From an uncultured Bdellovibrionales bacterium (GTDB lineage: Bacteria; Bdellovibrionota; Bdellovibrionia; Bdellovibrionales; Bdellovibrionaceae), in NCBI GenBank assembly GCA_903926205.1, contig CAIYID010000046.1:1-56827 (forward strand): a stretch of DNA of 56,827 bases. Direction: 5' to 3'. Position 1 is the first letter of the stretch; the number at the start of each line of letters is the position of its first letter. This document shows, piece by piece, positions 6,675 through 15,340 of this stretch. Below the pieces are notes generated by a model. That model did not search any database. It was not told where the DNA came from and saw only the letters and a list, made by a program, of their open reading frames with translations. A program made the position numbers and the translations under genes.

Positions 6675-7981
6675 GTACAAAATCAACTGTCTGGAAATTG
6701 AATCAAGGCGCTGATCGTCGAATTCGCGCTCATCATCCCTGGATTTTTTCGAATGAACTTTCTCAAAGCCCGAAAGGACATGCCCCTGGCGGGCCTGTTC
6801 GTCTGCTCGACGTAAAAGGTAATTTTGTTGCGAGTGGTTACGGTAATCCTCACTCACTGATTGCTTTTCGGGCGCTCAGTTTTGATCCTCATGTGGAAAA
6901 TCCCTGCGGCTTTGAAGAGCTTGTCTCCCAAGTGGTTTCTTGTTGGGGACATCGCGCGGTTCTTGGGTACCATAAGAGTTTTCGTTTGGTTTATGGAGAA
7001 GGTGATTTTTTACCCGGCTTGGTGATTGATCGTTATTTGTGCGAACAAGGAAAGACCCTACAAGTCTTTGCCGTACAAATTTTAACAGCGGGGATGCAAG
7101 TCGCCATTGGAGATCAGTTAGAAAATTTTATTCGGAGAGTGGTGGAAGAGGCAACACAAGGCCAGCTTTGTCTTATTTCTTGGGAACACACAGCGATTGT
7201 ATCTCGCAATGATGTGAATATCCGTCGTTTAGAAGGTTTGGAAATTGAAGCACCTAAGATCATCAAAGCGGTTGAAGGTGCAAAACTTGAAGACATCGAT
7301 ATTTTACTTTCTCCGGTCGCGGGTGAAGAGCCTGTGAAAATGGCCTGTGATTTATTTGAAGGGCAAAAGACAGGATTCTTTTTGGATCAGGCCCACAATA
7401 TCGCACTTTTATGTGAGCAGTTGAAAAAATCAAACTCCTGGGAAAAACCGATCCGAGTTTTGGATCTTTGTTGCTACGTAGGCCAGTGGTCAACACAGAT
7501 TGCACGCACTCTTAAGTCCATGGGCTTTATTGTTGAAGTGACAGCGGTGGATGTTTCTGCTGATGCTCTTAAATTCGCGAAGAAAAATATTGAGCGCGAG
7601 GGAGCCTTGGCATTGATTCAAAAATTAGATGTCCTTGAGCAGCTTTCGACTTTGCCAGATAAACATTTTGATATCGTGATTGCAGATCCTCCGGCCTTTA
7701 TCAAAGCGAAAAAAGATATTCCAACAGGACGACATGCTTATCTGAAACTTAATACGAGTGCCTTTCGCCTTGTTCAAAGGGGTGGTTGGGTGGTGAGTTG
7801 TTCTTGTTCAGGTCTTTTTGAGGAACAAGAACTTATGGAAGTCGTTGGTAAGGCCATTCGGCGGATGGATCTTCAGGCACGCTGTCTCGTACGCGGGGGG
7901 CATGCTGCCGATCACCCAAATGTCATGGCTTTTCCCGAAGGTTTTTATTTAAAAATGTTTTTGCATCAAGTGGTGTATTAA
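6671..7981 (+). CDS. rlmI: Class I SAM-dependent rRNA methyltransferase, RlmI-like
   Basis: The protein has 436 residues. An N-terminal PUA-like domain (RRIRAHHPWIFSNEL, VASGYGNPHSLIAFRAL) is followed by an EEHEA-type middle domain and a Rossmann methyltransferase domain: VLDLCCYVGQWSTQIAR binds S-adenosylmethionine, IADPPAFIKAKKD is the DPPxF motif and SCSCSG carries the nucleophilic cysteine region of m5C enzymes. This matches the RlmI/YccW family, which methylates C1962 of 23S rRNA in E. coli; the exact target here is inferred. It is coupled to folD by an ATGA overlap, and its stop abuts the convergent stop of the next gene with no spacer. Confidence 0.85.
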   Translation: MSTKSTVWKLNQGADRRIRAHHPWIFSNELSQSPKGHAPGGPVRLLDVKGNFVASGYGNPHSLIAFRALSFDPHVENPCGFEELVSQVVSCWGHRAVLGYHKSFRLVYGEGDFLPGLVIDRYLCEQGKTLQVFAVQILTAGMQVAIGDQLENFIRRVVEEATQGQLCLISWEHTAIVSRNDVNIRRLEGLEIEAPKIIKAVEGAKLEDIDILLSPVAGEEPVKMACDLFEGQKTGFFLDQAHNIALLCEQLKKSNSWEKPIRVLDLCCYVGQWSTQIARTLKSMGFIVEVTAVDVSADALKFAKKNIEREGALALIQKLDVLEQLSTLPDKHFDIVIADPPAFIKAKKDIPTGRHAYLKLNTSAFRLVQRGGWVVSCSCSGLFEEQELMEVVGKAIRRMDLQARCLVRGGHAADHPNVMAFPEGFYLKMFLHQVVY

Positions 7982-9010
7982 TTAATGATTTACTGAAACG
8001 GTCTGCGCAGCTTGTGCGTTCTGCGCATTTTGATGCAAAGCTGTGAGTTTTCCGATGTACTCTTTGAGTGCTTGATTTTCTTGCCGCAAAATTGAAACTT
8101 GGCTGAGCGCTTGTTGTAAATGACTGTAGTAGTCTTGTGCTTCCGCAGTCTTTTTGTCCCAGCCCACTTTAAGCTCGATGATTTTTTTCTCCGCTACATC
8201 ACTCAAACCTTTGATCAAGCCCTGCTGTTGCTGCGAATGAGCTTCAAATTGAGAAAGTGATTCGGAAAACTTTTCAATTTCCTCTTCTTTGAATTTAAGA
8301 TCAGCAGAAAGAGCGTCAACATCAGCTTGACGACGTTCTGCGAGTTCTCGAAGTTCATTGGTCATGGCGGTTAAAGTGGTTCTTTCTGAAGACCATTGCG
8401 TTTGGTCCATTTGAAATTTATCCCGTGCTTTTCCGAGTTCCAGTCGTGTGTCCTGGCAAAGCGCCTGAGATAATTCTAGTTCATGAGATAAAGATTTATT
8501 TTTTTCGAGTAAATATTGATTGTGTTTTTTTTCTTCAGCCAAAATTTGATTGGCTTTTGCTCTGATTTCTTCAATCTCAAATTGTAACTTGAGATTGAGC
8601 TCAAGAGCCTTGGCTAAATCGCCATTGAGTTTTGAATTTGTCTGACGCTCTTGCTCGAGTTGGCCGCTCAGGCGACTGACTTCGGTGCTCAAGTCATTGT
8701 CGTGAACAGAAAGATTTTCTAAATTACCGATTTTATTTTGCAGGGACTCTTGCGCTGACATGAGTTCATCCTGCGACTTCTTAATCTGATTTTGCATTTT
8801 TTCTAGTCGCTCGGACCATCCTGCTGTTGCCATTTCATCCTCCGAATCATGTTGTGAACCGTGTTGTAAATCTAGGTGTGCTTGCTGAGTGGGACCGCGA
8901 TGTTTTTGACTGAGCTCCGCCAGTTTTCCGCAAATTTCATCAAAAAGTCGTTCGTGATCTGAGGTCGATTTCATTTGTGAAATGTTACGAGGCGACCGGA
9001 CCAAAGTCAT
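7982..9010 (-). CDS. Long coiled-coil protein of unknown function
   Basis: The product is 342 residues, nearly all heptad-like and rich in Glu, Gln, Leu and Ser from about residue 65 to 325, predicting a long rod. The N-terminal 60 residues are polar with a short helix (HERLFDEICGKLAELSQKH). There is no signal peptide and no transmembrane helix, so it is probably cytoplasmic. An alternative start (Met13, base 8974) is possible; neither has a good ribosome-binding site. Coiled-coil similarity to myosin-like or SMC-like proteins is not informative. Cytoskeletal or scaffold roles are conceivable but not shown. Confidence 0.65.
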   Translation of the reverse strand: MTLVRSPRNISQMKSTSDHERLFDEICGKLAELSQKHRGPTQQAHLDLQHGSQHDSEDEMATAGWSERLEKMQNQIKKSQDELMSAQESLQNKIGNLENLSVHDNDLSTEVSRLSGQLEQERQTNSKLNGDLAKALELNLKLQFEIEEIRAKANQILAEEKKHNQYLLEKNKSLSHELELSQALCQDTRLELGKARDKFQMDQTQWSSERTTLTAMTNELRELAERRQADVDALSADLKFKEEEIEKFSESLSQFEAHSQQQQGLIKGLSDVAEKKIIELKVGWDKKTAEAQDYYSHLQQALSQVSILRQENQALKEYIGKLTALHQNAQNAQAAQTVSVNH

Positions 9011-9109
9011 CCAGCTTGTTGAATGTATTCAATTTCCATTTCAATTTACGGACTAGATTTTGGTCCAGGAGAGTGTTAACAGTGAAACTTGGAAGAATAG
9101 GTTTACTTG

Positions 9110-9481
9110 ATGAAAACTGATAAAGATAAGCCGTGGACATGGGTTCGTTACAAGCTGGGAATGTGCCAAGGTTGCTTTGGCTGTTGTTGTACGATGCCAG
9201 TGGAAGTGAGAGCAGAAGATTTGGTTCGCTTGCAAGTGGCGACCCTTGATGAAGTGGAGCGTTCTCCCAAAAAAATGGCTAAGCGATTGATGAAAGAGGG
9301 AATTTTGATTTCATATCGTGAGAGCACTGGGCTTTTCACGATAACATCAAGGCCTAATGGGGACTGTTTCTACTTGAATGAAAAAACCCGATTGTGCTCA
9401 AAATATGAGCTTCGACCTGAGGTCTGTCGAAAATTTCCAGAAATTGGACCGCGTCCAGGATTTTGTCCTGTCTCAAAATGA
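9110..9481 (+). CDS. YkgJ-family cysteine-cluster protein
   Basis: The product is 123 residues. The cysteine spacing CQGCFGCCC near the N-terminus and the later CFYL, LCSKYELRPEVCRKFP and FCPV cysteines match the YkgJ/UPF0153 family (putative zinc or iron-sulfur chelating proteins), whose hallmark is a CxxC-CC cluster followed by CxxY..RPxxCRxFP. The biochemical role of the family is not established. I take ATG 9110 rather than the TTG three bases earlier. It stands alone between a minus-strand coiled-coil gene and the next plus-strand gene. Confidence 0.8.
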   Translation: MKTDKDKPWTWVRYKLGMCQGCFGCCCTMPVEVRAEDLVRLQVATLDEVERSPKKMAKRLMKEGILISYRESTGLFTITSRPNGDCFYLNEKTRLCSKYELRPEVCRKFPEIGPRPGFCPVSK

Positions 9482-9623
9482 GAAATCTCAAAATGAATGT
9501 TTAGTGTTTGATCAGCTGGCTACCGTCAACTGACTTCCTTGAATAAATTCAATTTATAAATCAATAGGTTGGTCCTCGTACGGCACAGTCAGTGAATTAG
9601 TGTTTGGTAACGAGGAGTCTCTT

Positions 9624-10685
9624 ATGGAGCAAACATTATCCAGAAATGGCCTTTCAATATTAATGGGACTCACTTTAATTTTTGGTCTTCGTTGGATGAG
9701 CCAACACTGGTTTAACGGAGGCTCTGACGTCATTCGTTCTAGCTCTTATTCTTATGAGATGCCGAGACCTAAATCATACACTGGTGGTTTTGATCTTTCC
9801 GGAAGAGAAATTGATCGCGAAGTATTGAGTGATGAAGAAATTTTAGCTAAAGCGACAGATCCAAAAGCTGTAGAAGCTGCAAAGAAAGCAATGGATGCGA
9901 AAAAAAATGTACCTATGAAACCGACGATGGCCAATCAAAAACAACACAAACTCGATCATGCAAAACTTTCTGTGAATACAACAGATACTTCTAGGCACTC
10001 AAGTATGAGCACAAGTGAAGAGGAGAGTTCCTACAAAAAAACTACAGAAATTTCGAACGGCGCTATTGCTCAAGTCTCCGCACCAGCAGTGGCACCGGCA
10101 AATAATCAGAACAACCAGGATCAAAACAAAAGAACGGCAGCAGAGTGGTTGTCCCTTTTGACGACTCATTCAACCATGCAATTGATAGGAGAATTTGAGA
10201 GCGCTCATGCTCAAGGTGATGTGAGTGACGCTGATTTTTACAGCATTGCATTTCAATTTTTCAATAGTTCAAGTCAGCAAAATCAGCAAACTGGAACCGA
10301 AATTTTAACAAATGATAATTCTCAGTCAGGTTTTTTGTACATATCTCAACAATACGCCAAGGCCTCTACCACTAATCAAGCGACCTTGTGGACCTTGATG
10401 CTCACTTTTGCTCAATCGACCAAATTTACGGGTCTGAATAGAGCCTTATCTACAAATAACTCAACGGTGATTCCTTTGGCTTTAAAAGTTCTTGCCGTGG
10501 CCGTTCAAAAAGCTCAGCAACAGGTGACGAGTCAAGGTGGCGTTGCTCGAGGTGTTGCCGGTACAATTCAACCTTCAGCGCTAAAATTGTTTTTGGTGGA
10601 TTTGTCGCAAATCGCCAAAGCCGGTGGTTCAAATGCGTCGGAAGCGCAGTCTTTACTTAGTCAAATTCAAGCCTTGAATCCTTAA
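9624..10685 (+). CDS. Membrane-anchored hypothetical protein
   Basis: The product is about 353 residues. ATG 9624 is chosen over an upstream GTG because GAGGAG lies 7 bases ahead. There is one transmembrane helix near the N-terminus (GLSILMGLTLIFGLRWM), then a region of charged repeats (EILAKATDPKAVEAAKKAMD), a Ser/Thr/Gln-rich disordered linker to about residue 170, and a Gln/Ser/Ala-rich helical C-terminal domain. No family recognised. Topology suggests most of the protein is in the periplasm, with the disordered linker spanning away from the membrane; this is inference. The next gene follows after 43 bp and may be co-transcribed. Confidence 0.65.
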   Translation: MEQTLSRNGLSILMGLTLIFGLRWMSQHWFNGGSDVIRSSSYSYEMPRPKSYTGGFDLSGREIDREVLSDEEILAKATDPKAVEAAKKAMDAKKNVPMKPTMANQKQHKLDHAKLSVNTTDTSRHSSMSTSEEESSYKKTTEISNGAIAQVSAPAVAPANNQNNQDQNKRTAAEWLSLLTTHSTMQLIGEFESAHAQGDVSDADFYSIAFQFFNSSSQQNQQTGTEILTNDNSQSGFLYISQQYAKASTTNQATLWTLMLTFAQSTKFTGLNRALSTNNSTVIPLALKVLAVAVQKAQQQVTSQGGVARGVAGTIQPSALKLFLVDLSQIAKAGGSNASEAQSLLSQIQALNP

Positions 10686-10728
10686 TGCGAGCTGGATTTT
10701 TAGTCCAGAGTTAAGCTAAATTCAATTT

Positions 10729-11475
10729 GTGATAAAAATACCGTTTGGTTTTATTTATTTGATTTTATTCAGTGGAATGCTTGCCGCCTCAAAGGCTCAA
10801 GCGGTTTTGCCAATTCCCGGACAGCTTGCCAGCGGAGATCGCAGTAAAATCATGCAGGTTCTTGGCTATGGAAGTTCTACAAAAATTTTGGGAGATCCTT
10901 ATCCACTTGGTGGATATGACGGTTTAGAAGTTGGTATTTCCACTGAAGTTTTGCAAACAGATCAGATCGCGGCACTTGGAACTCACGCTCAGCCGCAGGC
11001 TCAAACTTCTTATAATACGATCACTGTCGGAAAAGGGATTTACAACAATATCGATTCTTTTGTGACCTTCTCTTTGATGGGGCAGTCTGAAAACGTAACA
11101 AATTTGGGTGGACAAATCCGTTGGGGCTTTTTTCAAGCAAGCTATTTACCAATTTATCTGTCTGCAATTTTGCACGCCAACTCTTTTAATTGCGAGAATC
11201 TCATTGTCACCAATACATTAGGTATGGATTTGATCGCAGGGTTTAAAGAGGGCGATGTGACTTTGTATTTCGGAGGAGGGCCCATCCGCGCACAAGGGGT
11301 TTTTTCTGGTGGCCTTGGCGGAATAACGGATAGCGGGCAGGCCACGGGTGCGGGAATCATGGATAGCCGATTTCTTGCTGGTTTGAATTTAAAGTTTGGA
11401 AAATATTTTATAGCTGGAGAAATGGACAATTATGCCAGTGCCGCCTATGCCGTAAAGCTCGGCTATCGGTTTTAA
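10729..11475 (+). CDS. Exported, probable outer-membrane beta-barrel protein
   Basis: The product is 248 residues and starts with GTG. It has a clear signal peptide (IYLILFSGMLAASKAQA) and then alternating amphipathic strands rich in Gly, Tyr and Ser, ending in KLGYRF with a terminal Phe preceded by aromatic residues, the usual signal for the BAM complex. This supports a small outer-membrane barrel of roughly 8-10 strands; ligand or transport role unknown. It lies 43 bp after the membrane-anchored gene and overlaps the stop of the convergent rfaE2 gene by 4 bp. Confidence 0.65.
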   Translation: MIKIPFGFIYLILFSGMLAASKAQAVLPIPGQLASGDRSKIMQVLGYGSSTKILGDPYPLGGYDGLEVGISTEVLQTDQIAALGTHAQPQAQTSYNTITVGKGIYNNIDSFVTFSLMGQSENVTNLGGQIRWGFFQASYLPIYLSAILHANSFNCENLIVTNTLGMDLIAGFKEGDVTLYFGGGPIRAQGVFSGGLGGITDSGQATGAGIMDSRFLAGLNLKFGKYFIAGEMDNYASAAYAVKLGYRF

Positions 11476-11936
11476 GTCTTCGCTTTATTGATTAAGCTTG
11501 TCGTCGATTTTCCTTCAACAAACTGTAGAGACAACACTTTTCCTCCATAACTTTGGACAATATCGCTGCCAACGATTTGCTCAGGTCTCCAATCACCGCC
11601 TTTGACCAGGATGTCGGGGCGGACGACTCTGATGAGCTCATAAGGAGTGTCTTGTGAAAAAAGGACAGAAAAGTTCACACAAGAAAGTGCTGCTAAAATT
11701 TCTGCGCGGTCAGCCTCGTTTTGTACAGGCCGTGTTGACCCCTTCAGTTTTCTTACGCTCTCATCAGTATTAACTCCGACCACAAGTAAATCACCGAGAG
11801 CTTGCGCTTCTTGCAAATAACGAACATGACCAACATGAAGCCAATCAAAACAACCATTAGTAAAGACGATTTTTTTCTTACCACGAAAAGGGGCGAGTTG
11901 ATTTTCGAGTTCTAACCATGAACAAACAAGCCCCAT
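11472..11936 (-). CDS. rfaE2: D-glycero-beta-D-manno-heptose 1-phosphate adenylyltransferase
   Basis: The protein (154 residues) corresponds to the C-terminal cytidylyltransferase-like domain of HldE/RfaE, here as a stand-alone enzyme. It would transfer AMP to heptose 1-phosphate to make ADP-heptose for the LPS core. Motifs: FTNGCFDWLHVGHVRYL (the HxGH nucleotidyltransferase site), LKGSTRPV, LVKGGDW and the C-terminal EGKSTTSLI, which matches the STT(K/S) motif. The kinase domain (RfaE1) is not in this window. The upstream RDD gene ends 6 bp before, so an operon is likely. Supports an LPS-bearing organism. Confidence 0.9.
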   Translation of the reverse strand: MGLVCSWLELENQLAPFRGKKKIVFTNGCFDWLHVGHVRYLQEAQALGDLLVVGVNTDESVRKLKGSTRPVQNEADRAEILAALSCVNFSVLFSQDTPYELIRVVRPDILVKGGDWRPEQIVGSDIVQSYGGKVLSLQFVEGKSTTSLINKAKT

Positions 11937-11942
11937 TGATGA

Positions 11943-12719
11943 TTAAACTTTCTTGACGAGTTCAACACCCATCATTTTTCCAAGCCAATCACGGCGGGAA
12001 ATCATGGAAGTTAAAGGAATAAGAATAAATCCAGTTGCTAGAACGAGCAAAGAGCGCAGTGCCACTTTCAAGCTGTAGGCTGCGGTTCCAAATTGTTCTG
12101 GACGACCAAGGCGTTGATCAAAAACCCACTCACCAGGAGTGAAACCCAGAAATAGGCGATTCGCGACAAGATAGATCCATGTAACCATCGCAAACATTCC
12201 AAACAGTCCAAAGTAAATCATTCCTTCTTCATCGGCGTTGAGCAGATTGCCAAATAAATCCACTTTCGTTACAACCAATAAAATAATCATTGTGGCTAAA
12301 TAGGTGGCGATAACGAGCATTCCATCTAAAAGCGCTGCTGAAAACTCGAAGGTCGAAGCGACGAAAGTTTCTTTGGTTGGAGTATGATAGAGATTTTGCG
12401 CAGTTTCTTTCTCTTCAAAATCATATTTGCGGCGTTCACCCAAAGTTTTTAAAATTTCATCCACTGTCGAAACAGTGGGACTCTTCGGCGCTTGTTTGGT
12501 CGTTGATTTATTATCAGTCTTCGAATCCTTGCGGGGCAGAGCCGGTTGGATTTGCGGAGTCGATAAATTTTCCACGATATCTGGAGCCATCATTTCAAGT
12601 GCAAAATCAATCTTTGGAGTTTGGCCGTTAGTATTGTTTGTCTTTTCTGGTTGAGTTCGATTGTGAAAACCCAAACCATCCGTGAGCGGTTTAAATTCGA
12701 ATTCTTCAAATGGATCCAT
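11943..12719 (-). CDS. RDD-family membrane protein with long cytoplasmic N-terminus
   Basis: The product is 258 residues. The first 120 are polar and charged, probably disordered (Lys, Thr, Pro, Ser). The rest is an RDD domain: a first helix with ALLDGMLVIATYLATMIIL, a second with YFGLFGMFAMVTWIYLVA, the conserved GFTPGEWVFDQRL, a third helix, and the Arg-Arg-Asp motif SRRDWLGKMMGVELVKK. RDD proteins are small inner-membrane proteins, some linked to ion exchange or stress; function here is unknown. GAGGAGG precedes ATG 12719. The N-terminal extension of over 100 residues is longer than in typical family members. Confidence 0.8.
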   Translation of the reverse strand: MDPFEEFEFKPLTDGLGFHNRTQPEKTNNTNGQTPKIDFALEMMAPDIVENLSTPQIQPALPRKDSKTDNKSTTKQAPKSPTVSTVDEILKTLGERRKYDFEEKETAQNLYHTPTKETFVASTFEFSAALLDGMLVIATYLATMIILLVVTKVDLFGNLLNADEEGMIYFGLFGMFAMVTWIYLVANRLFLGFTPGEWVFDQRLGRPEQFGTAAYSLKVALRSLLVLATGFILIPLTSMISRRDWLGKMMGVELVKKV

Positions 12720-12747
12720 CGACCCTCCTCTTTCTAGCGATCCGACG

Positions 12748-13497
12748 CTAGAGCATTACGAATTCATACTTTAGGATGGCGCTCAAAGTGATGCAAGCCG
12801 TTTCGACCCGCAAAACTTGTTCACCCAAAGTCACCGGCTCCATCCTAAGTGCCTGAAATTTAGAGACTTCTTGGGTGGAGAAGCCTCCCTCGCTGCCAAC
12901 AAAAACCCAGACTTCGGTCAAGCCCTCCCTTGGAATGGCTTGTAGGTACTCGCGAATTGTCTTTTTCGCGTCCCCTTCATAGGAAAACAGACCCAGACGG
13001 CCTTTGGTCCGGTTAAATTCAGACAAAATATTTTCTAAGTCCACGGGTTCTTGGACGGACATAAGTTCTCCACGTCCACATTGTTGGGTCGCGGAGATGA
13101 CAATTTTTTTCCAACGGTCTTGTTTGTTATCGGGAACATTAGCGTTTTTTCGAACAAAGCTGTAGTCAGAAAAAAAAGGATGAATGGAGTGTACTCCCAT
13201 TTCAACAGCTTTTTCCACAACGGCATCCATGACAGGAAATCTTGGAATCGAGAGCGCTAAATGAATATGGGGTAAGGGGAGCTCTGGAATTTGTCGTGAT
13301 TCTAGGACCTTGGCCTGAGCTGATTTTTTCCCCACTTGAATCACTTCGACAAAATGAGCCAGAGATTTTTCGGTGATGAGCTCAAACTTGCTGCCAACCT
13401 CTTGGCGACAAACTTCGAAAATATGATGAAAAACCTCACCCGCGATTTGTGCGGTTTCGCCTTGAATGCTTGCGGAGGGAACCCAGTATCTTCTCAT
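12748..13497 (-). CDS. rsmE: RsmE, 16S rRNA m3U1498 methyltransferase
   Basis: The protein (249 residues from Met at 13497) is a SPOUT-class, trefoil-knot methyltransferase. It has the PUA-like N-terminal barrel (FHHIFEVCRQEVGSKFELI), the EKAVEMGV helix, KKIVISATQQCGRGE, and the knot motifs VFVGSEGGFSTQE and LGEQVLRVETACITLSAIL that bind S-adenosylmethionine. Family members methylate N3 of U1498 in the 30S decoding centre. The start is placed 10 bp after the prmA stop, with GAGG upstream; an earlier in-frame Met at 13539 would overlap prmA. prmA-rsmE adjacency is common and supports both calls. Confidence 0.93.
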   Translation of the reverse strand: MRRYWVPSASIQGETAQIAGEVFHHIFEVCRQEVGSKFELITEKSLAHFVEVIQVGKKSAQAKVLESRQIPELPLPHIHLALSIPRFPVMDAVVEKAVEMGVHSIHPFFSDYSFVRKNANVPDNKQDRWKKIVISATQQCGRGELMSVQEPVDLENILSEFNRTKGRLGLFSYEGDAKKTIREYLQAIPREGLTEVWVFVGSEGGFSTQEVSKFQALRMEPVTLGEQVLRVETACITLSAILKYEFVML

Positions 13498-13507
13498 TTT
13501 TTCAACC

Positions 13508-14407
13508 TCAGGCTTGCACCCAGTAACCCACCCACTCATCTTCTTCGATGCGACGGATGATTTTTAAACCGCTATTTTCCAAAAAGCCTTTGAAGAAGGT
13601 TTCTTCGCGCTCTAGCAAAATTCCAGTGAGAAAAAGTTGTCCACCAGGATTTAAAACTTTCAATAAGTCGTTTTTAATTTGAATCAGCACTCCATCAATA
13701 ATATTAGCTACGATGATATCAAAAGTTTCATGAACTTCCTCTAAAAGTAAATCTGGTACTTCGATAGAGGGCAAGTTATTGAGTTTAATATTTTCCCGTG
13801 AAACACGACGGGCTTCTGGATCAATTTCAATTCCAATCACGTGTCCCACGCCGAGTTTTTTTGCAAGCATGGCCAAAATTCCCGTGCCTGTGCCCACATC
13901 TATAAGACTGGTGCTAGATGGATTTTCGAGTTTCGAACAAAGTTTATGAACAAAGTAAGAGGCCATTTTTGTTGTGGCATGAGTGCCTGTCCCGAAAGCC
14001 ATGCCAGGGTCAATCGTGATAGCGAGCTCTGCCGCCACAGGAGATTCGATCCAAGACGGAACAATCCAATAAGGACCAGCAAGTTGAAAAGGCACAAAGC
14101 CTTTTTTCCACTCAGAAAGCCAGTCTTTGTGCTCTTCTTCTTTTACTTCCCATTGAATTTGGGAAGCCAGCGCCGTGAGTCCTGTGAAGAAGCTGCTTGG
14201 TGGAGTCTCTTCAAAATACACATCGAGATCATGAGCTCGCTTGGGAATGATGTCTGCTTCGTAAGTTAAATTTGATTGGGAGTAAGCCAAAGCCTCACTA
14301 AGGCCGGTGGCTCCATTTTGCATACAGAACTGAGTGACTTCATCGTCTTTCGCTGTCGGAACATAAAAAAGTCGGACACGAAAATAGGATTTACTTTTTT
14401 CTGACAT
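13508..14407 (-). CDS. prmA: PrmA, ribosomal protein L11 methyltransferase
   Basis: The protein (299 residues) would trimethylate lysines and the N-terminus of ribosomal protein L11. The N-terminal substrate-recognition domain ends in DWLSEWKKGFVPF; the catalytic part has the signature IDPGMAFGTGTHATTKM, the SAM-binding loop DVGTGTGILAM, IGIEIDPEARRVSREN and the NPPY-equivalent VANIIDG, all typical of PrmA. It lies 36 bp downstream of the exported protein gene at 14444-15124 and directly upstream of rsmE on the same strand, forming a small ribosome-modification unit. Confidence 0.93.
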   Translation of the reverse strand: MSEKSKSYFRVRLFYVPTAKDDEVTQFCMQNGATGLSEALAYSQSNLTYEADIIPKRAHDLDVYFEETPPSSFFTGLTALASQIQWEVKEEEHKDWLSEWKKGFVPFQLAGPYWIVPSWIESPVAAELAITIDPGMAFGTGTHATTKMASYFVHKLCSKLENPSSTSLIDVGTGTGILAMLAKKLGVGHVIGIEIDPEARRVSRENIKLNNLPSIEVPDLLLEEVHETFDIIVANIIDGVLIQIKNDLLKVLNPGGQLFLTGILLEREETFFKGFLENSGLKIIRRIEEDEWVGYWVQA

Positions 14408-14443
14408 TATTTTTTTGTCTCCAATTGGCTTTTTAAAAAAGCT

Positions 14444-15124
14444 TCAAATGGAGGAGTCGTCTGCAGATGCCGTCTTTTCAATTTCGTCCTCAGGCTTTCC
14501 ACTTTGTTTTTCAACGGATGGAAGATCCACGGGCTCAGAAATTGTTGGTGCGACGGCCGTCGCTGTCGCAGCGGTTTTAGCTGTGGCAGCCGTCGGCGAG
14601 GTCGTTGCGGCCTGAACGGCCGCTGTTGCGTCCGTCGGTACTGCGGGAGGTTCTGCTCTCACTTGCGCTTTTTCAGCGGATTTTTGACTTGGAATCTTGC
14701 GATTGTCAACGAAAGAGCCCTTGAGCTCCACTTTGTCGCCAATCATGATTCCAGTTTGCTCCAACATGGGCTGATCCTCACGGGAAATCAATTTGACCTC
14801 GCGGGCGACGGCAAATTTTTCACCCACAAAAATGATCTTGAGTTGCCCGACAGGAGTCATCATTTCGCCATAAGTTTGCGTGCCAGTGGCATCACGAACC
14901 GTGATTTTACGAGTGGCCGTTACAACCAAATGTGGCTTAAGACCCTGATTGCTGCCAGAGTTAATGTAGTAATCGTGATAGACGGAGTCTTTCTCTGCCA
15001 GCGGAATATTGCTGCGAACTTCTACCACCGTTAAATCTTCAGGTTTTGCTTCCCAAGCCCAAAGAATACCTAGGAGCAGAACTCCAATAAGAAGAAACAC
15101 TCGTCCAACTATTTTCGTTGTCAT
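14444..15124 (-). CDS. Exported hypothetical protein with Ala/Thr-rich tail
   Basis: The product is 226 residues. The N-terminal hydrophobic helix (GRVFLLIGVLLLGILWAW) is a signal peptide or anchor. Residues 33-135 form a beta-rich domain with VYHDYYINSGSNQGLKP and repeated short strands, reminiscent by eye of the small beta-barrel at the end of FlgT-like or similar periplasmic proteins, but not firmly assignable. The tail (about 145-226) is Ala/Thr/Pro-rich and probably disordered. GAGGG precedes the ATG. Located upstream of prmA on the same strand; no functional link is evident. Confidence 0.6.
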   Translation of the reverse strand: MTTKIVGRVFLLIGVLLLGILWAWEAKPEDLTVVEVRSNIPLAEKDSVYHDYYINSGSNQGLKPHLVVTATRKITVRDATGTQTYGEMMTPVGQLKIIFVGEKFAVAREVKLISREDQPMLEQTGIMIGDKVELKGSFVDNRKIPSQKSAEKAQVRAEPPAVPTDATAAVQAATTSPTAATAKTAATATAVAPTISEPVDLPSVEKQSGKPEDEIEKTASADDSSI

Positions 15125-15340
15125 GACAATCCCTCGTCAGTTGAATTGGGACCATCCTGGTTTTATTACGGCAGCCATCCTGGCTACTCAAAGAATGTTT
15201 CGGAAAGATACAAACGGAACTTAAGGTATTAAGTCCCTGTTCAAAGTCTGGATTTGATTTTTATTAGGCAGGATTTATTTGTTTCGAAGTGAGCTGACTC
15301 CTCTTTGGCAGAGGAGCCAAAATGAATTAGGACTAATGGC
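15125..15340. other. Intergenic region with a small hairpin
   Basis: These 216 bp lie between the cytochrome gene and the next minus-strand gene and should hold the promoter of the latter. A 7-bp inverted repeat (CTCCTCT at 15298-15304, AGAGGAG at 15310-15316) sits 25 bp after the cytochrome stop, but no T tract follows on either strand, so it is at best a weak terminator. No ORF of note. Confidence 0.4.

Noticed and set aside
9600-9623. GTG 9600 as start of the membrane-anchored protein
   Set aside because: ATG 9624 has a well-placed GAGGAG; the extra eight residues look like untranslated leader.
13498-13539. Earlier start for rsmE at 13539
   Set aside because: It would overlap prmA by about 30 bp; the Met at 13497 matches family N-termini (RRYWV) and has GAGG upstream.
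15298-15316. Hairpin after the cytochrome gene as terminator
   Set aside because: No T tract on either strand and only 7 bp; kept as a mere note.
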